A stretch of DNA of 64,000 nucleotides. Origin: Hymenolepis diminuta. Lineage: Eukaryota; Platyhelminthes; Cestoda; Cyclophyllidea; Hymenolepididae. Position 1 is the first letter of the stretch; the number at the start of each line of letters is the position of its first letter. The notes under the pieces were generated by a model that saw only the letters and a list, made by a program, of their open reading frames with translations, had not been told where the DNA came from and made no database searches. The position numbers were made by a program, and so were the translations under genes. The stretch spans positions 1,571,286 to 1,635,285 of the forward strand of contig CAADRB010000031.1 of assembly GCA_900708905.1 (NCBI GenBank). Reading direction: 5' to 3'. Positions 39,321-53,100 of this stretch are shown here, piece after piece.

Positions 39321-41248
39321 GGATTATTTGAGGATAAAATAGAGTATATTATCGATCAATCTAATTTTGTTACATTTAGTTCAGGCCTTAATTTCAGATA
39401 TCATTTAGACTCCCCAGTATTGAAATCAGTCTGAAATACCACAAAGTTATATCGAATTATAAATTGATATAATTTGGGGGTAGGGAGAATTAAGCTTTCA
39501 AAAAATATATAAAATATCTCAATCCCAAAAATAAATTTTTCTCTCGAGGGTAAATGCGGTGCTTTCTATTCATGCTATAATTGCGCCTGTCATAAAATTT
39601 ATATCTATGCTGGATAAATAAAATTGTCAAATTATCCAGTCGGAAGTTGTTTTAATAACATCTTATTTATCCTCTTCTGTTTTTCGATTGATACCGATAA
39701 TATTTTTTGTTTTATAATGGCTGTAAGTAAATCGCATGGGTAAATGCTTTCAACTTATTTAGCATGATTTACTAATGCATTAGAATTAGAAGCTTTGGAT
39801 TAGTTGTGATCAATCTTAAATCAAATGTTCAAATACGGGTAATTAATAATTATTAAGAAAATTATTAAACAATTATATTAAAGGATTGATCGTATGTATC
39901 AATATTAAGCAAATTTTGTGTAAATTTAATTGATATCGACTTAGGAGATGTAGGTTTTATTTAAAGTTTTGCAAATTGAGAAAGAACAAATTGAAACCGT
40001 TCGTTCTAATCAAAAATAATTTTTTATCTGTAGAAAACGATGAACTTCTTAATTGCAATTTACTCAAAGATTCCTTGAGAAAATTTATGGATTTTGGATA
40101 ACCCAAGGCCAAGGTTTATGATTTAACATGATTTCCCAACTAAATATAGTAATTTTTAATTTCCAGTCATTTTGTATTCACTGGTTTATGACCAGTTTAG
40201 TTAAAGATTTACGCTACGGTCACATCTACCACATGCTCTTAGTCTATATACATTTCAACACTTGTCAAATTTTAATCATATGCAAGCCTTCATATTGGAG
40301 TAAAAAATGCATTGGTTTCAGTCTGGGATTCAGAATAGATAGGAGTAAAAGTTTGTGTTCTCTCACAAATTATTCTGAAGCCGCTCAAATGAACAGTAAT
40401 GTTCATCTCTTCCATTTTACTTTCACCTGTCAATGTTCTCCTTCAAATCAAATTTATCTAGCTTTCATAACAAGCCACATAGTTTATTCAACTGACTACC
40501 AAGCTCTGAGCATTGCGGACATGAAATCACTAAGATACCATGAGGTCATATTTTGACATATTGGAACAGTGCGTAGGAGACTAAGCTTCTTAATTAACAA
40601 ATGGATGACCTGATGGATTCATAATTCGAATGACGTAAAGTTATTTTGTGCTCCATCTTTATTCTCAAGTTATACTTAACCTCTTCCTTACCCTAAGTGG
40701 ACTGTTTTATTTTTCCGTATGCCTAAGAGTTTTATGCTTAGTTTTACGTTATTCGTTTTCATAAATAAAATAATATTCTTTTTTTGTACTTTTTTTAAAT
40801 TCTAACATAATCGAGAGGAGTCCAAATTGAAGTTCTTGCAAGAAAGACAATTTGCAGTGCTGTTTATTAAAATTTACTTAAACAAAACATAATGGCAGGA
40901 AATTTACTTAATATTAAGGACAATATCACTGCAATTTAAAACTAAAGGAGCTGTGAAATTTAAAGAACAGCCTGTTCATCGGTTTTCAGTAGGATAACAA
41001 GAAATGATAATAAGAGTTTATGTTTAGGGATTCAGGACATGTTTACGATTTAACTCCTATTACATTTTCATCGAATGAACTGTGATAAACAATTTTGAAA
41101 ATATACCATTCCTTGACCATTAGATAATAGAAAGGTGATCTAAATAGTTGTTCTTTTAGTTGAAATACTTGAAATCATTTCTGTAGCAAAATCAGGTCGA
41201 ATGGGAAAAACTTTCTCTTCAACATAAAATTTGTATCCCTCTCACCTA
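39321..41248. other. gene-free AT-rich stretch upstream of the POU gene
   Basis: A 142-codon plus-strand frame at 40128-40556 is the longest open stretch. Its composition is what AT-rich DNA gives by chance, and it shows no domain or splice structure. I see no RNA gene. Confidence 0.5.
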
Positions 41249-41649
41249 TGCCATGTTAAAATTGTAAGCTGATGAAGTGCATGTAAGAAAATATTATCTT
41301 TAAAAACTACTTGATGAAAAGAACGAAATACAGTGACAAAACTGACTCGTCTTGATTAAATAATATCGGTAAATAAGCATTGAAGAACGCTGACGAGCAT
41401 TTGCTGCAGCCCAGGGACGAATCGTGAAATTTGAACTTTTAACGTGAACTGCCCATTTAGTAAATATTGTAGAACTTGAATCCAAAAAATCAAATGAAGT
41501 AAGACCCTTCGATACCTTGACGTTGCCCTCTGTATCTTTCGAACTTCTCGCCCTTATCATTTATTAGACTTACTGTTATTCGATATCACTTGCTTTCCAC
41601 AAATGAAAGTTGTAAATTTGATTCCATTACTGTGAATAATAATAACTTG
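41249..41649 (+). repeat. dispersed repeat R1, copy 2
   Basis: This is the fullest copy. It runs from 'tgccatgttaaaattgtaag' through 'catgtaag' and 'ttgctgcagcccagggacga' to 'cacttgctttccacaaatgaaa'. It lies 126 nt before copy 3 in the same orientation. The minus frame at 41560-41300 is within it and is not credible as a gene. Confidence 0.65.
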
Positions 41650-41774
41650 CAGATCTCCCTTAGGTAATATATTTTTTTATTGTAAGACAAATATCGAATT
41701 TGTATTGCCCATTTTAAATTGAGCAGACGGTATATGAACACAGGCTACTTAAAGTAATTTAGCTATCTTATTTC

Positions 41775-42105
41775 TGCCGTGTCAGGACTATAAATTGATG
41801 AATCTCATGTAAGATTATTCAACTTTCTTAATCATTGGGGAAAAATTATATGAAGTGGGAAGACTGATTTTTCTTGAATAAAAAATGGCCAATAGGCACT
41901 GAAAATCATGGGTAAGCGTTTGCTGTAATCCAGAGGACGAATCATGAACGCTAGCTACTCATTTAGCAAATATTATGCGAACCGGATCCCATCCCCTTTA
42001 TAATTTATTGAACTTTCTGTTAACCGATTTCAGTTGCTTTCCAAAATCAAAAATTGTAATTTTTTTATTACTATAGTTAATAGTAAAAATAAACTATCGA
42101 AAAAA
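41775..42105 (+). repeat. dispersed repeat R1, copy 3
   Basis: It runs from 'tgccgtgtcaggactataaa' through 'catgtaagattattc' and 'ttgctgtaatccagaggacg' to 'cagttgctttccaaaatc'. Relative to copy 2 it has a deletion of about 60 nt before the final block. The close tandem placement suggests local duplication or nested insertion. Confidence 0.65.
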
Positions 42106-42369
42106 CGAGGATGATGGTTGCATGTGAAATTAGTGGAATAGAATATTTCGAGCTGACTTCTTCTAACATAAGGAACAGAGAGCACTCAAAATTCATCTGT
42201 CATAAATTAAGGTAAAAAATATCACGTTTAATAAAACCATTTTCTCATTAAATACCGAGCTAGAACAGACATAAATATCCTCAATTTAAGTACTTTGCAG
42301 CTAAACCGTGGGAAGAGAATTCCTTCCAAAGACTGCACTTTTAACAACTGATAGCATCGTAATTCCTTA

Positions 42370-42800
42370 ATGTCCGTTACAGAACAAGGCTCGGAACAGA
42401 ACTCCCACGTCTAAAGATCAGAGAAAAGAGAAGGGGAAGAGGGAATAAATTGGGACTAAAGGAGGTGATCTTCAGTTCCACATCCCCTTAAACTTTTGTG
42501 GTCACACCTGTGGCTTTGCAGCATGACATACTCCCACGTGTGAGGGGTCACATAAAGACACTCGTGTGTGACACTCGTGGGCTCATTTGCTTTGCAAATC
42601 AGTTCCGGGGGATCCCATTTCCCCTATCCCTGATAGTCCACTTTGATCAATGTGATTGGGATAACTATAAATCTACACACGACTGACTGTAAACTGGAGC
42701 ACCTGTGAAAATAAGGTGACAAATCACACACATTTGAAAATTGGGTACCGCCGTCTGTAGGAAAGAGGGGAGAGAAGGGGAGAATTTCATCTTTATGATA
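42370..42800. promoter_or_regulatory. candidate enhancer island upstream of the POU gene
   Basis: This is a GC-richer, motif-dense block about 3.4 kb upstream of the POU start. It contains a CACGTG E-box (42535-42540), repeated CACCTGTG words, a GGGTCA half-site and an inverted POU half-site pair, ATTTGC-TTT-GCAAAT, at 42585-42599. No frame is convincingly coding. Function as an enhancer, and autoregulation by the POU protein, are inference. Confidence 0.4.
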
Positions 42801-43404
42801 AGTTTTATTTGGGCTAAAACTACATTAATCTAATTTTGAAAAGAAGTCTGGTGTCTTCCTGCAGTGAATTCGGGGGGATAAGCTTTATCTTATGTTAACG
42901 ATGTCGTTACCTTCCCTTTGTTATATTGTAACGCAGAAGTGAACTTATATAAATTACTAGAATGAAAAATAATGAGATACTTCAGAGGGCGAGGAATAAA
43001 TTCAAGAATTCCGAGAGCATCAGATTATTTAAGTTCAATTAGAAGGAGAATATGCTGATAATTGGAATGTTAGCATTTCAGGAGATAAAGTATCCAATGA
43101 GAGAGGGTGTTACTAACTGGAAAATGAAACAACTCCGCAATCGCAGTATTAATCGCATCAGTTAAACTAAAAAGTCTATTCTTAAGGCTACCATTAGCGA
43201 AGATATGTACCGTAGGAAATGCATTTGCAATAGAGAGAGGGAAGGAAAAATGTGCTAAAGATTAAAACTTACTACTTGCTAATTAGAGGTTCTAAGGTAA
43301 GATAATTGAGAATGTCGACAAACGGGCTGTAAATATGGATAACTGACATGGAAGAGAAGCTTGATTGAACTCCCATAATTTAGGGCAGTTAGTGCATCCA
43401 TCCA

Positions 43405-43590
43405 ATAAAGATCTTCAGATATTTAAATGTTTAAAAACCTACCAAATTATCGCCGCGCTACAGAACTCAGAAACTAGCTGTTTTAGTGCAAAGATGGTAA
43501 TGAAATAGTGTAGAAGCACGGTAAAATCTTCAAGAATTGTCACGTCAAAGTTAAGGCCAAGCTCCTATAATTGAATCTCGGATAGTATAA
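43405..43590 (+). repeat. dispersed repeat R3, copy 2
   Basis: It has the same block order as 24318-24500, including 'atatttaaatgtttaaaaac', 'gtgcaaagatggtaatgaaa' and 'ggccaagctcctataattga'. The preceding 'agggcagttagtgcatcc' also resembles 31615-31640, which may mark the true 5' end of the element. Confidence 0.5.
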
Positions 43591-43679
43591 TTCGTTCAAT
43601 TAGAATGATAAAATAAATGTATTGAAGTTACTGAGATCTTAGTCATAGTTCACTCAGTGTATTATCTAAATAAGGCATC

Positions 43680-44130
43680 CACACAAAAGCAAAACCTCTT
43701 CACCACGAGCCACAGTGAGAGACATGTGTGATTGAGTAATCTCGGATGAGCGATCATCCTTTGGATTTTTTTGTATCACGTACAATCATAAAACACGGGG
43801 CAGTGTTAGATAGCAAGAGAGTAAGAGTTAGGTTTATGGGGGTTGCTCTGTTTGTGCTAGGGAGTGGCCCAAGTCCCAGAGCTCATTTGAATTGCTAATT
43901 TGATGCTCGTGCATTGCGCCTGCTTTCGTCTGTTGCACGCACAGATATTAGTGAGAGTGTATGAAAGAGTGTTGGAAAGATATCACTTTTGCACACCACC
44001 TTACACAACTTGTTGCCGTGTAAGTATGGATTACTTGGGTGAGTGAGGTTTGTTGTGTCATCAAGTAATGAGTGGTCAGGCTTACACAACGGAGAGATGC
44101 AGGAAAAGCATTCGTCAATTTGACAGACGT
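43680..44130. other. GC-richer island, candidate regulatory region
   Basis: A compositional break about 4.6-5.1 kb upstream of the POU gene. It contains 'cttacacaac' twice about 90 nt apart and several GTG/CAC-rich words. The minus frame at 44149-43895 has Cys/His residues but no spacing typical of a zinc finger. No coding call can be supported. Confidence 0.3.
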
Positions 44131-47100
44131 GAGCCAATATACGCCTCAAACGCTATTCGAAATTACCTGAAACTGAATAGATCAAAATCTTTAATACCGA
44201 TACTGAATTAATGATCTAGTGAATGACGTTCCGGTATGTATCGATTTAAAAAGCGATGAATTTTTAATAAATGTTCTTGACCGCTGCAGCCATTTATTCT
44301 GCTTAATATTATTCAGAGTTCTTGGGAACAACAACGCCTGCTGACCACTATGAGTAGATGGCAGATACTGCAATTAACTTCTTTAAAAAATTAATTTTTA
44401 GCTTCTTAGGACGTTTGTATATTTACAATTAATTAATTATTTTGATAAGTAAATCCAATCTTCATTGGTTGACACTGATGTTAAATTAGTAGATTTTAAC
44501 TGATAACATAACTGAATTAGAGGAAGTAGCATTATCGTCTGTAACGTTTTCCCGAATTGTAAAATAAACACTATGCTTCATTAATGAAAGATAAATGACA
44601 ATGTAGAGGAACGAAAGAACAGAACAAAAACACCCAAAAGAACGTGTTGGAATACTGGAAAAAATTGACAGGGTAAATATAAAAATTTAAGAAAGCACAA
44701 ACTACTTTTCATTTGAAAATTGCAGATTTAATTCATATATTAATGCACTAAAATGAAAACGAAATAAAATCAAAATATATCATATCTCCATAAATGATAA
44801 CTCTCACTTTCGTTTGGTTCAAAAATTATACAAGCGAGCTATTCGCAAAAGATGCGTATTAAGGGAAGTATGTCGCTTATTGTTTTATCATATACAGATT
44901 AGAAAAAAACCAGTAGATGAATTGTCAAAAACAGTGAGAGATGGAGTCATTTCATTAAAAAATTTGCATTCATTCAATTAGGTAGTATCTTCAAAGTGTT
45001 GAGATCTTAAATGAATTTTAATACAGAAAATAAAAAATCTAGAACTAGAATTAGAGGCAGTCAGACAAAGACGTTGTGTTGTCCCTTGTCAAATTTGTCC
45101 AAGTATCACAAGCAGGTGTTTTTCACATCTCAAGGTTGACCACACATGTAAGGAAAAAGCCACAACCGGGGTCCTCAGGGGTAAAAATAGGAAATCAAAC
45201 AAATTAGATGATTGCCAACGTCATTAAGCTCTGCTTGTCAACATTTTTTTCTTTAAATGGACTTCTAAACTAGAAAAAATATGAGAGGGGATGTATACAG
45301 CAGGATGACGATTAGTCATGTCTTTCCAGTGGTCTAAGCGCCTGTGATGGCCATTTCATTATTTCCAGAGAATCCCAAACACATATCCTAACTTGCAGAT
45401 AAATTATTTTGTATTTAAATGTTATTTCCATAAAAATATGTACGTTGATAATGAAGAATTTCGCTAGCATGGTTCAAGTGATCGAAGAAAAGAATATGGT
45501 TGGATGTTATATGCTGGAGGTCCTTATGAATGTTCAGTCACATCACCCGGCATCACCCCAATCTGTTCGAAACGGCTGCCATCTCTGAAAAATGTTTTGC
45601 AAACAACAATGCTGATGCAGTTTCATCAAATTGACTTCAAAATTTTCCGTTTCACTAGTGAAAAGCGTCAAAATCACATCCCATTTGACATGAATAACTA
45701 TTACAATGGAGAGATGATATTGATTCTGGATGAAAAAGGCACCTTTACTCTTACCACTGTTTAAATTCCTCAAAATAAAGAAGAATTTATCCTTAATCAA
45801 CTGAACTCGTTCACGTAATTTGCTAAATGAGACTATTTTAAGGTATTATAAGTGAAACAAATGGGAGTGATACCCAATAGGTACGCTTTTTAGCATGTGC
45901 CAACTCTGTAGCTGTTAAGATGGGAGTGGCACCGGTCAATCTTTAAACTCATGCAGTTTGAATACGAACTTTTCTGCTGTTAAATGAATAATATTTGGTG
46001 AAAAAAAAATTTAGTAAAGACAAAAGTTGAAAACAAACATTAATTCAAGAAAATCGACATCCAAAATAAAAATTTCTCCGTTTCTGGGCTTCAGTCGGAC
46101 TTAATTCCTCAAATATATCAATGCATTAATCACAATACAGGTTCTTGGAAAACCTCTATTTTTAAAGGGTGACACCCTCCAATTTGATGACAATTATCCT
46201 CAAATATGCTATGTTAAATAGTAGATACATATATAATCATACTCAAGAAACCAAAATTCAATCAAAATGTTTTGTTTAATTTAACCCAACTATCGCTCAC
46301 TATAACTAGTTAATTTTGTTCGCTAATTATTAACCCTTAACCACCCTCACAAATTGGTCAGTAAGTGTTTTGAAGTTAAGAATATATTTACCAGGTCAAA
46401 TATAATTGCCACTCAATATGAAACCCTTAAATAACTAGTCACATGGTTTGGTCAGTGAGCCATTGCTCACTGTTGACTTGATATCAGTGCTTCAGAAGTC
46501 TCAGAGTGTAGCTAACGGCACATCTTAAGGACTGTCGCCCCAGGCAACGTTTAACCCCTTTATTGCTCAAGAGCATTCTCAAATTAATTTTTTAAGTTTA
46601 TTTTGAGACAATTTAAAAGACGTTATCTAAATTGAAGTACTTATCTGAATACTTTGCGTAGAAATATGGAAAGTGATAATAGTATTAACCAACCCTAAAG
46701 GAGCATTTTAATGTCATTATAGATATAGAAGGACTTGTTTTATAATACTGTAGTCTAAACATGAGCTAAAAGAGTTTAAGAGTTTAAATCTGCGAAATAG
46801 TAAGGAGATCTGGGCAGTAGACTTTGCGATTTTCACAAGTTCACAACTCGACTCAGATTAAAGAGCATATGAATTTTGCGCGTATTTATTGAGTCTGGAT
46901 ACAAGTAATATGTTTCACCTCTAAAGTCCCATAAAGATTTACAAGCATTACACTTAATGCTATTTGATTGGTTGAGAGATTGCCTCGAAATTGGACGCAT
47001 GATGCCGGTTCCGTTGGATAATCTTGTAGAAAAGCGACCCCTTCGACGCCGTAGAAGCATTGCTTTCTTTTCTGAGAACATTCACATACAAGTGGCTGTG

Positions 47101-50100
47101 TTACATTTCCCTTCTTGAAATTAAGTTTCACAGTTTGAGAGACGAGAATCGATTTTGTTGATTACTTTAAAGAAGATAGAATTCCAATTGATTTGCCCTA
47201 GCCATTACCTTGTATGCACTTTCTTTCTAATTCATTTGGTATCTGATAGCTCAAGTTAATCTTAACAGAACCATATGTATTAGTTCCAGAGTCTTCTAGT
47301 CTTCTCATCCATATTTCGTTTGCTTTTTCTAAAGCAGTCAAGGAATACATACTCGATTTCAACTAATAGTATCTTCCAACTAACGAAATAACTAACCCAG
47401 AGATTAATGATGACTTGCTTTTTCTAAACTGGAAGATCAAAAGGACGAGTCCTTGGATTGCATTGCGTCTCATCCAGTGATGTGAAACATTGCTTCCTAC
47501 TTTTATGAATTTGAAGCAACTAATTTCTGGACGTCTGCAAGCCCATACATACATGTTGTCTATTTATTTGGCAGATATCTGAAATGTTAATTAATTCGCT
47601 TGTAATTTCTTGGGTCCAACATTTACAATAGCCATCTGCCCGTATAACTTCTGGTTTATTGGTGGTGAACTTGTCTACCTAGTTATTCCAGATGGTAAGG
47701 GTTCAAAACATTTCAAAATCTAACCGAGTGTCTGCTTTTATGCTAATGAGTACGAATTTTGCAAGAAACAGGCTATTTTATCTGGAAAAACACCTTAATT
47801 AAAGATTTTACAATCTTTTCCTTTCACGTCGCTGATATCATATCAGTTACATATTGAAAACTTTTATAATTTTATAGTTTTCTGTTCAATTTTGGAGTAT
47901 TTTCCAAAATTATGATCCAAAAAAATGCATAAGAATTTAAATAAACTGAATAACATATCAACTTAGAGAAAAAATAGAAGACAAAATTGATTTAAATGTC
48001 TTAAAGTAAAAATTCGGAAATTCCAAGAATCAAATCTCCCTACCCCTTTCCCGAAATTATTACCATAAAGTTATGGTCGGTTTGTCTGAATGGCACAATG
48101 CATACCATCTTTGGTAAGGAGCGAACATAAATAGTAGAGTTTTAAATAAAAGAAAAATGAAATAAAGTGAAAATAAGAAATCTGCGTTAATATGAAACGA
48201 AGCTTCATCCACGGTCAATCTGTAATTGGTGGATTAATGTGGAACAATCAAATTAAGGGTCAATTTCATTCTAAATGCTTTATGTTCAAAATCAGTTTCG
48301 TTCTCACTACAATTAAAATTTCTCTTTTTATTTTATTTTTACCCGAAATTCACAGACCTAGTAGAGGTATGCTTGCTCTATGGCATGTGTCCAACGGTTC
48401 GAAAAATAAGGACAGATTGTCTGCAACTGACATCTAATCCTTTAATATCAGATGCGTTTCTTAATGTAAAATTAATCAGTAAACACTTCTAGAATAGGTA
48501 AATGGAAAATAGTTGTAAAACGAATGCACCTTCACTTTGACGAATATCCAAATTGCAACATTATCAATTTTTATACGAATAATCAATAAATAGAAGTCAT
48601 TTTTTAATATATTCTATACATACATTTTAGTAATGTATGCCTTTGTAAATATGAGAAAACATTGAAAGGAGATTTTATACTCCCGTGTTTTAACCACGTG
48701 AAATTTCACAGTTCATGATTCACTAATATATGCTAAGAAGTTTAGATATGTTGTCATTGAAATTCGTTTCTTCAATTTTCATTCTCTGCCGTGAGGATTG
48801 AGGAAAAAGTGAAACGGCTTTTGAAAATCGTTTCATAAAATTCACAGTTGTCTGCAATTGATTTCTACTTCCATTCTTTCAACTAATATTTGTGTAAATA
48901 AATAAATAAATTAGTATAACGATGATAAACCAAAACCCAGTTCATACTTTTTATATATAACGTCACCCTATGCGCTGATCACTCGTCCCTTTTAGATGAC
49001 CACTTTGTTAGGTCATCACACATTAGCTGCAGGTGTTTGAAGTCGTAACTAGTCCTTTTCCAATCTCATGATATGGGCTTCCTCGTGTCACATCTATTCA
49101 CACCTTACCGGTACTCTCCCCACCGCATTCCCACCAACATACTCCTCAAACCCCAACTTATCTTCACAAAGAAAATAACATGACCGCGTGATGAAGCCTG
49201 AGTTTCACAAATTGACACCTTCACCCAACCCTCCCCTCCTCTCTAACATCACCTCTGCATCTGCACAAGTCAACTTAGTGATGGTACAACCTCATGCTCT
49301 CACCCCCGTCATGCACATAAGGACCTCATTAGTTATGCAAGAGACGGACTACGAGGGCAAATTCGTTGCACAAAATTGTCTGATGAAGTGTTAGTTTTGT
49401 GTCTCTTCACTCTGTTACTAAGATAAAGTGTACAAAATAAAATGGTAGAAAATTGTCGATTCTGTCGATTACATGAAGCGTAGTCTTAAAATATTATATG
49501 GAAATATGAAGACGGTGTTGTTTAACTCGGCTAAAGATTTCCGGGCTTAGGTGAAAAAAGTTCTTGTCCTAGACATAATGCTTACGCGTATTTAAGCTTA
49601 GGAATGATTTCAAATATTTGCTTAACAAGATTAGCTCTAACAGTTTTTCTGAAGACAGAAAATAATTGCGATGCCATTCTGAGTAAGAAAATAAGATTAC
49701 TTGTGGTAGGAGGCCAAATCGAATATTTTGGTCTCAATGATATTTCAAAGAGAGTTTATATTTACAAAGCAGTATTATCAGACGATTCACAAGACATTAT
49801 CCTGAGATATCAGTTACATTCACGTTGCACTCACCGGAATCGGATTGAGTCTTTTATTCAAAATACTTCGAAAGAGGATAGCATTCAATTTCAACTTTTC
49901 AGACAACATTATTCCTTAGTTTGAGCAAAATCCAGTATTTATATTGGGCTTACTTTTAATATACTTATAATTGAAACAGCCCAGAAGCAATCGATTTGAA
50001 ATAATAATTTCATTGATAACTCCTGAAGAGAAACAAATGAAAGTAAAAAACAATCAAAGGGATATTTATGACTGAAGTTGCAAAAAGTCATAATTTAATG

Positions 50101-53100
50101 TTATCGCTTCAACATCGGAAATATTTGTAAGTCTATCTAAATTATCCTACCTTAGAATTCATTTTCTCTTAAAAAAGTAACAATACTTTCCTAGCTTGAA
50201 GACACTACGTTAATCCGGGATCTAAAAACCATTATCCTTGGTGAGAGAGGCTATTGGCGAAGAGGGAGACTCCACGAGTAGTGGAGTGTTTGACTAGGAG
50301 GGATTTACAACCATGCGTTGGGGATTAGGCCGGAAATTAAAAATGTCCCAACAAATTCGACTGGGGAGAGAGGAGCCGACTACTGTTGATTGGCCAAGCT
50401 CACAAATTCATTTAAATTTCCGGTATTTCATTGCAGTTAGAAATGTCGGCACGAAAAATTGAAATTCGATTTCGACCTACATTTAAAGAGTGGGGAATTA
50501 AAGTATTTAAACTAGTCCTTTGTTTGAGAAATGGAATTGTCTTCTGAAAAACAAACTCAAAAACAAGAATGAAGTAAATCCCCTTTGGGAATATATATTT
50601 GGCGTATTGGATAGGAGCAGAATTAGGAAAACTTGTAAGAAAAGCTTAGTCGAGTTTTCCCCAGTGGACCATCAAGTTAACTCGGATATTCTTAACCGAC
50701 AAAAATTGAATTGTTGCTCAATTTTGAAATAGGATACTAGTTTAAGGCTTTCACAATCAACTTAACAATGCAATTCTCGAAAAGAGATAACCAGGAAGCT
50801 GATTAAAACACAAATTCATTTAATTTTAAGTATCTTCTGGGTTTAAAATATTGTTAATCTTAACCAAATATTAAAGTATCGCTTTGAATTTACTGGATTA
50901 AGTTAATGATAAAGTAAACAAAACAATTTAGCATTTTTAATAATAATAATAGTAGCTTTAAAGTCAGTCCTTTTGATAATTTTTAAATCCAAAGATAGAC
51001 GATAAGACGAGAAAGGTTGTTTAAACATTTCCAAATGTAAGCAATCGTTATTTGTCACCTTTGTGCTTACATTATTTTGTAGACGTACTATTTTGATATT
51101 GTTGTGGTATATTTCAAGAATTTATCATTGTTTTGTGCAGAACTAAATCAAGCTAATATTGAAAAACTACTTTACCACGTTAAAATTAACATATTTCCCT
51201 AAATTTAAGGTAAAAAATTTCATTTCATCATTCCAACAAACCACAGAGCAGTATCTAACACAATGGAAATTGCCTACATTTGATCATAACTAGTCATAGT
51301 TTCGATTATTAAAACATCAACGTAGTGATTCGAATAAGCTGATTAAAGCTTAACTACGTGGTGCAGAAGTAGATGGATTTTAAAAAATGAGTATCAGCAC
51401 CTCCTGTTGTGTACACAAGAGTGATACACAATGCCTTAATCTTTCTGCGTTCTTCTACGTTATCCTTACACAAAAGAGAGGCAAAATTTTACTGAAAAGT
51501 GGAAAAGTAATAAAGTAAACATAGCGCTGAAGAATTTACATTACTGCATACTAAGCAGATACAGGTTATCCATCACCATTTAAATTTTTCTGTATCACTA
51601 TATAACAGCTTAGTGTATTTCGTACTTGCCGAGTCCTCTGGAATGTTTCTTTTAATGTAATCTAAGAAAATGAAAATAGAGATCATAAAGTGGTTCTTGG
51701 TGTGTCAGAGCTTAGTCTCAAAGAAAGTATCTATTTATGCAAATTTATTCATAAAATCTTTCTCTGAGCGACAAATGAGCACAGAACTTAGGATGAAAAA
51801 CAAATTGCTATCGGGTGACCGGAATGTAGGTAGACGGTAACTGCATGACATTTTCAGCCAGTGTTGTACTTTCGAGAATAATTGGGTATCTGCGTAAGAA
51901 TAATAGTTTTAAGCATTAAATACTACTCCATCAAAATAAGTAACAAGCATTTACTTAGCAAACAAAGAACTGTCAATCTTTAGATTAACTCATAGATATT
52001 GAAGTGCATAATTTTTTACCAATGATGTAATGTAGAAATTTATTTTCTGAAAATATGTGGGATGTGAATACTTAGCAAGTTAAAATACTGCGAAATGAAT
52101 TAAAACCACAAATTTTAGAGTTCTTGTAGGGAAAACGGCGTAAAAAACACGGTCTCTCGACAGAAGCTCTGATCATTATTTTAATCAAGATCAAGCAGTT
52201 ATTCAGGGTAAATTTACACACATTTACATTTAAATAAAATTTTATCCATAGTCAAGAAGACCGTTAATGTGACAAATTTATGATCATATTCTTCTCTATT
52301 ATTTTAATTCGGCCAACACTTGTATGTAATTGTGTTATAATGTTTGGTCCATCCCCGATGTTATGAAATTTATTGCAGTTGTTCAGACTCCGGGGGGAGA
52401 TTTAGCCAGAAAAGGCTAATCTGGGTTTGTCCCGATAGTGATTGCCTACGGATGATTGAGTCAATCACTGGACTTCATCACTAGATGAGGCAGCATACGA
52501 TTAGTAACACAACAAACCAATCGATGAAAGGCTGTTGATTGCATCATGCCACGACCTCCCATGGTTATAGCGTGGAAGCAACATGGCGATAACGTTGAAT
52601 CGATATTGCAATTTCGTCGCACTCTATGGCATTGTTTCGCCCTCTTATCAAACTGTTACTTGAGAAATCTAAAAGGATTGTCCTCATCCAACATAGCAGT
52701 ATTTTTTCGTTTTATTTCTAAACAAAATCGAAAGCTTTTGCGATCTACCAACAGATACTCTAGCCGGGAAGAAGGAAAACACAAGTTCTCATTGATATAG
52801 TGGAAGCTTATTACAGTTCAAATCAAACTATGCACACATTCATAATGTGTCATATAAACAATTTGTGGTATAAGCACCATTTCCAACGATAGTTGGAAAA
52901 GCTTAAAATAAAATATTAACATCGTCGAGTAAAAATGTTTAACAATCATTCATTATTATATTTTCACCTTTACAAAAACATTTTTTAAAATAGAATTTAG
53001 TTCACTTTGCTTTTATTATCTAAGGGTATGGTAGGAACATTCCTTTTTGAAAGGAAAGTTTCATCGTCAGAAAACTAGAAGCCTTCATATTAAATATATT

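Noticed and set aside
40128..40556. 142-codon plus-strand frame, the longest in the desert next to the POU gene.
   Set aside because: Composition is hydrophobic/Ser-rich as AT-rich random sequence gives; no domain and no splice context.
45504..45764. Plus frame of 86 codons with balanced, protein-like composition.
   Set aside because: No family, no signal or domain, and no matching exon on either side. Not enough to call a gene without transcripts.
52385..52560. LTR-retrotransposon edge, suggested by a purine run 'ggggggaga'.
   Set aside because: No matching repeat, primer-binding site or coding region was found on either side.
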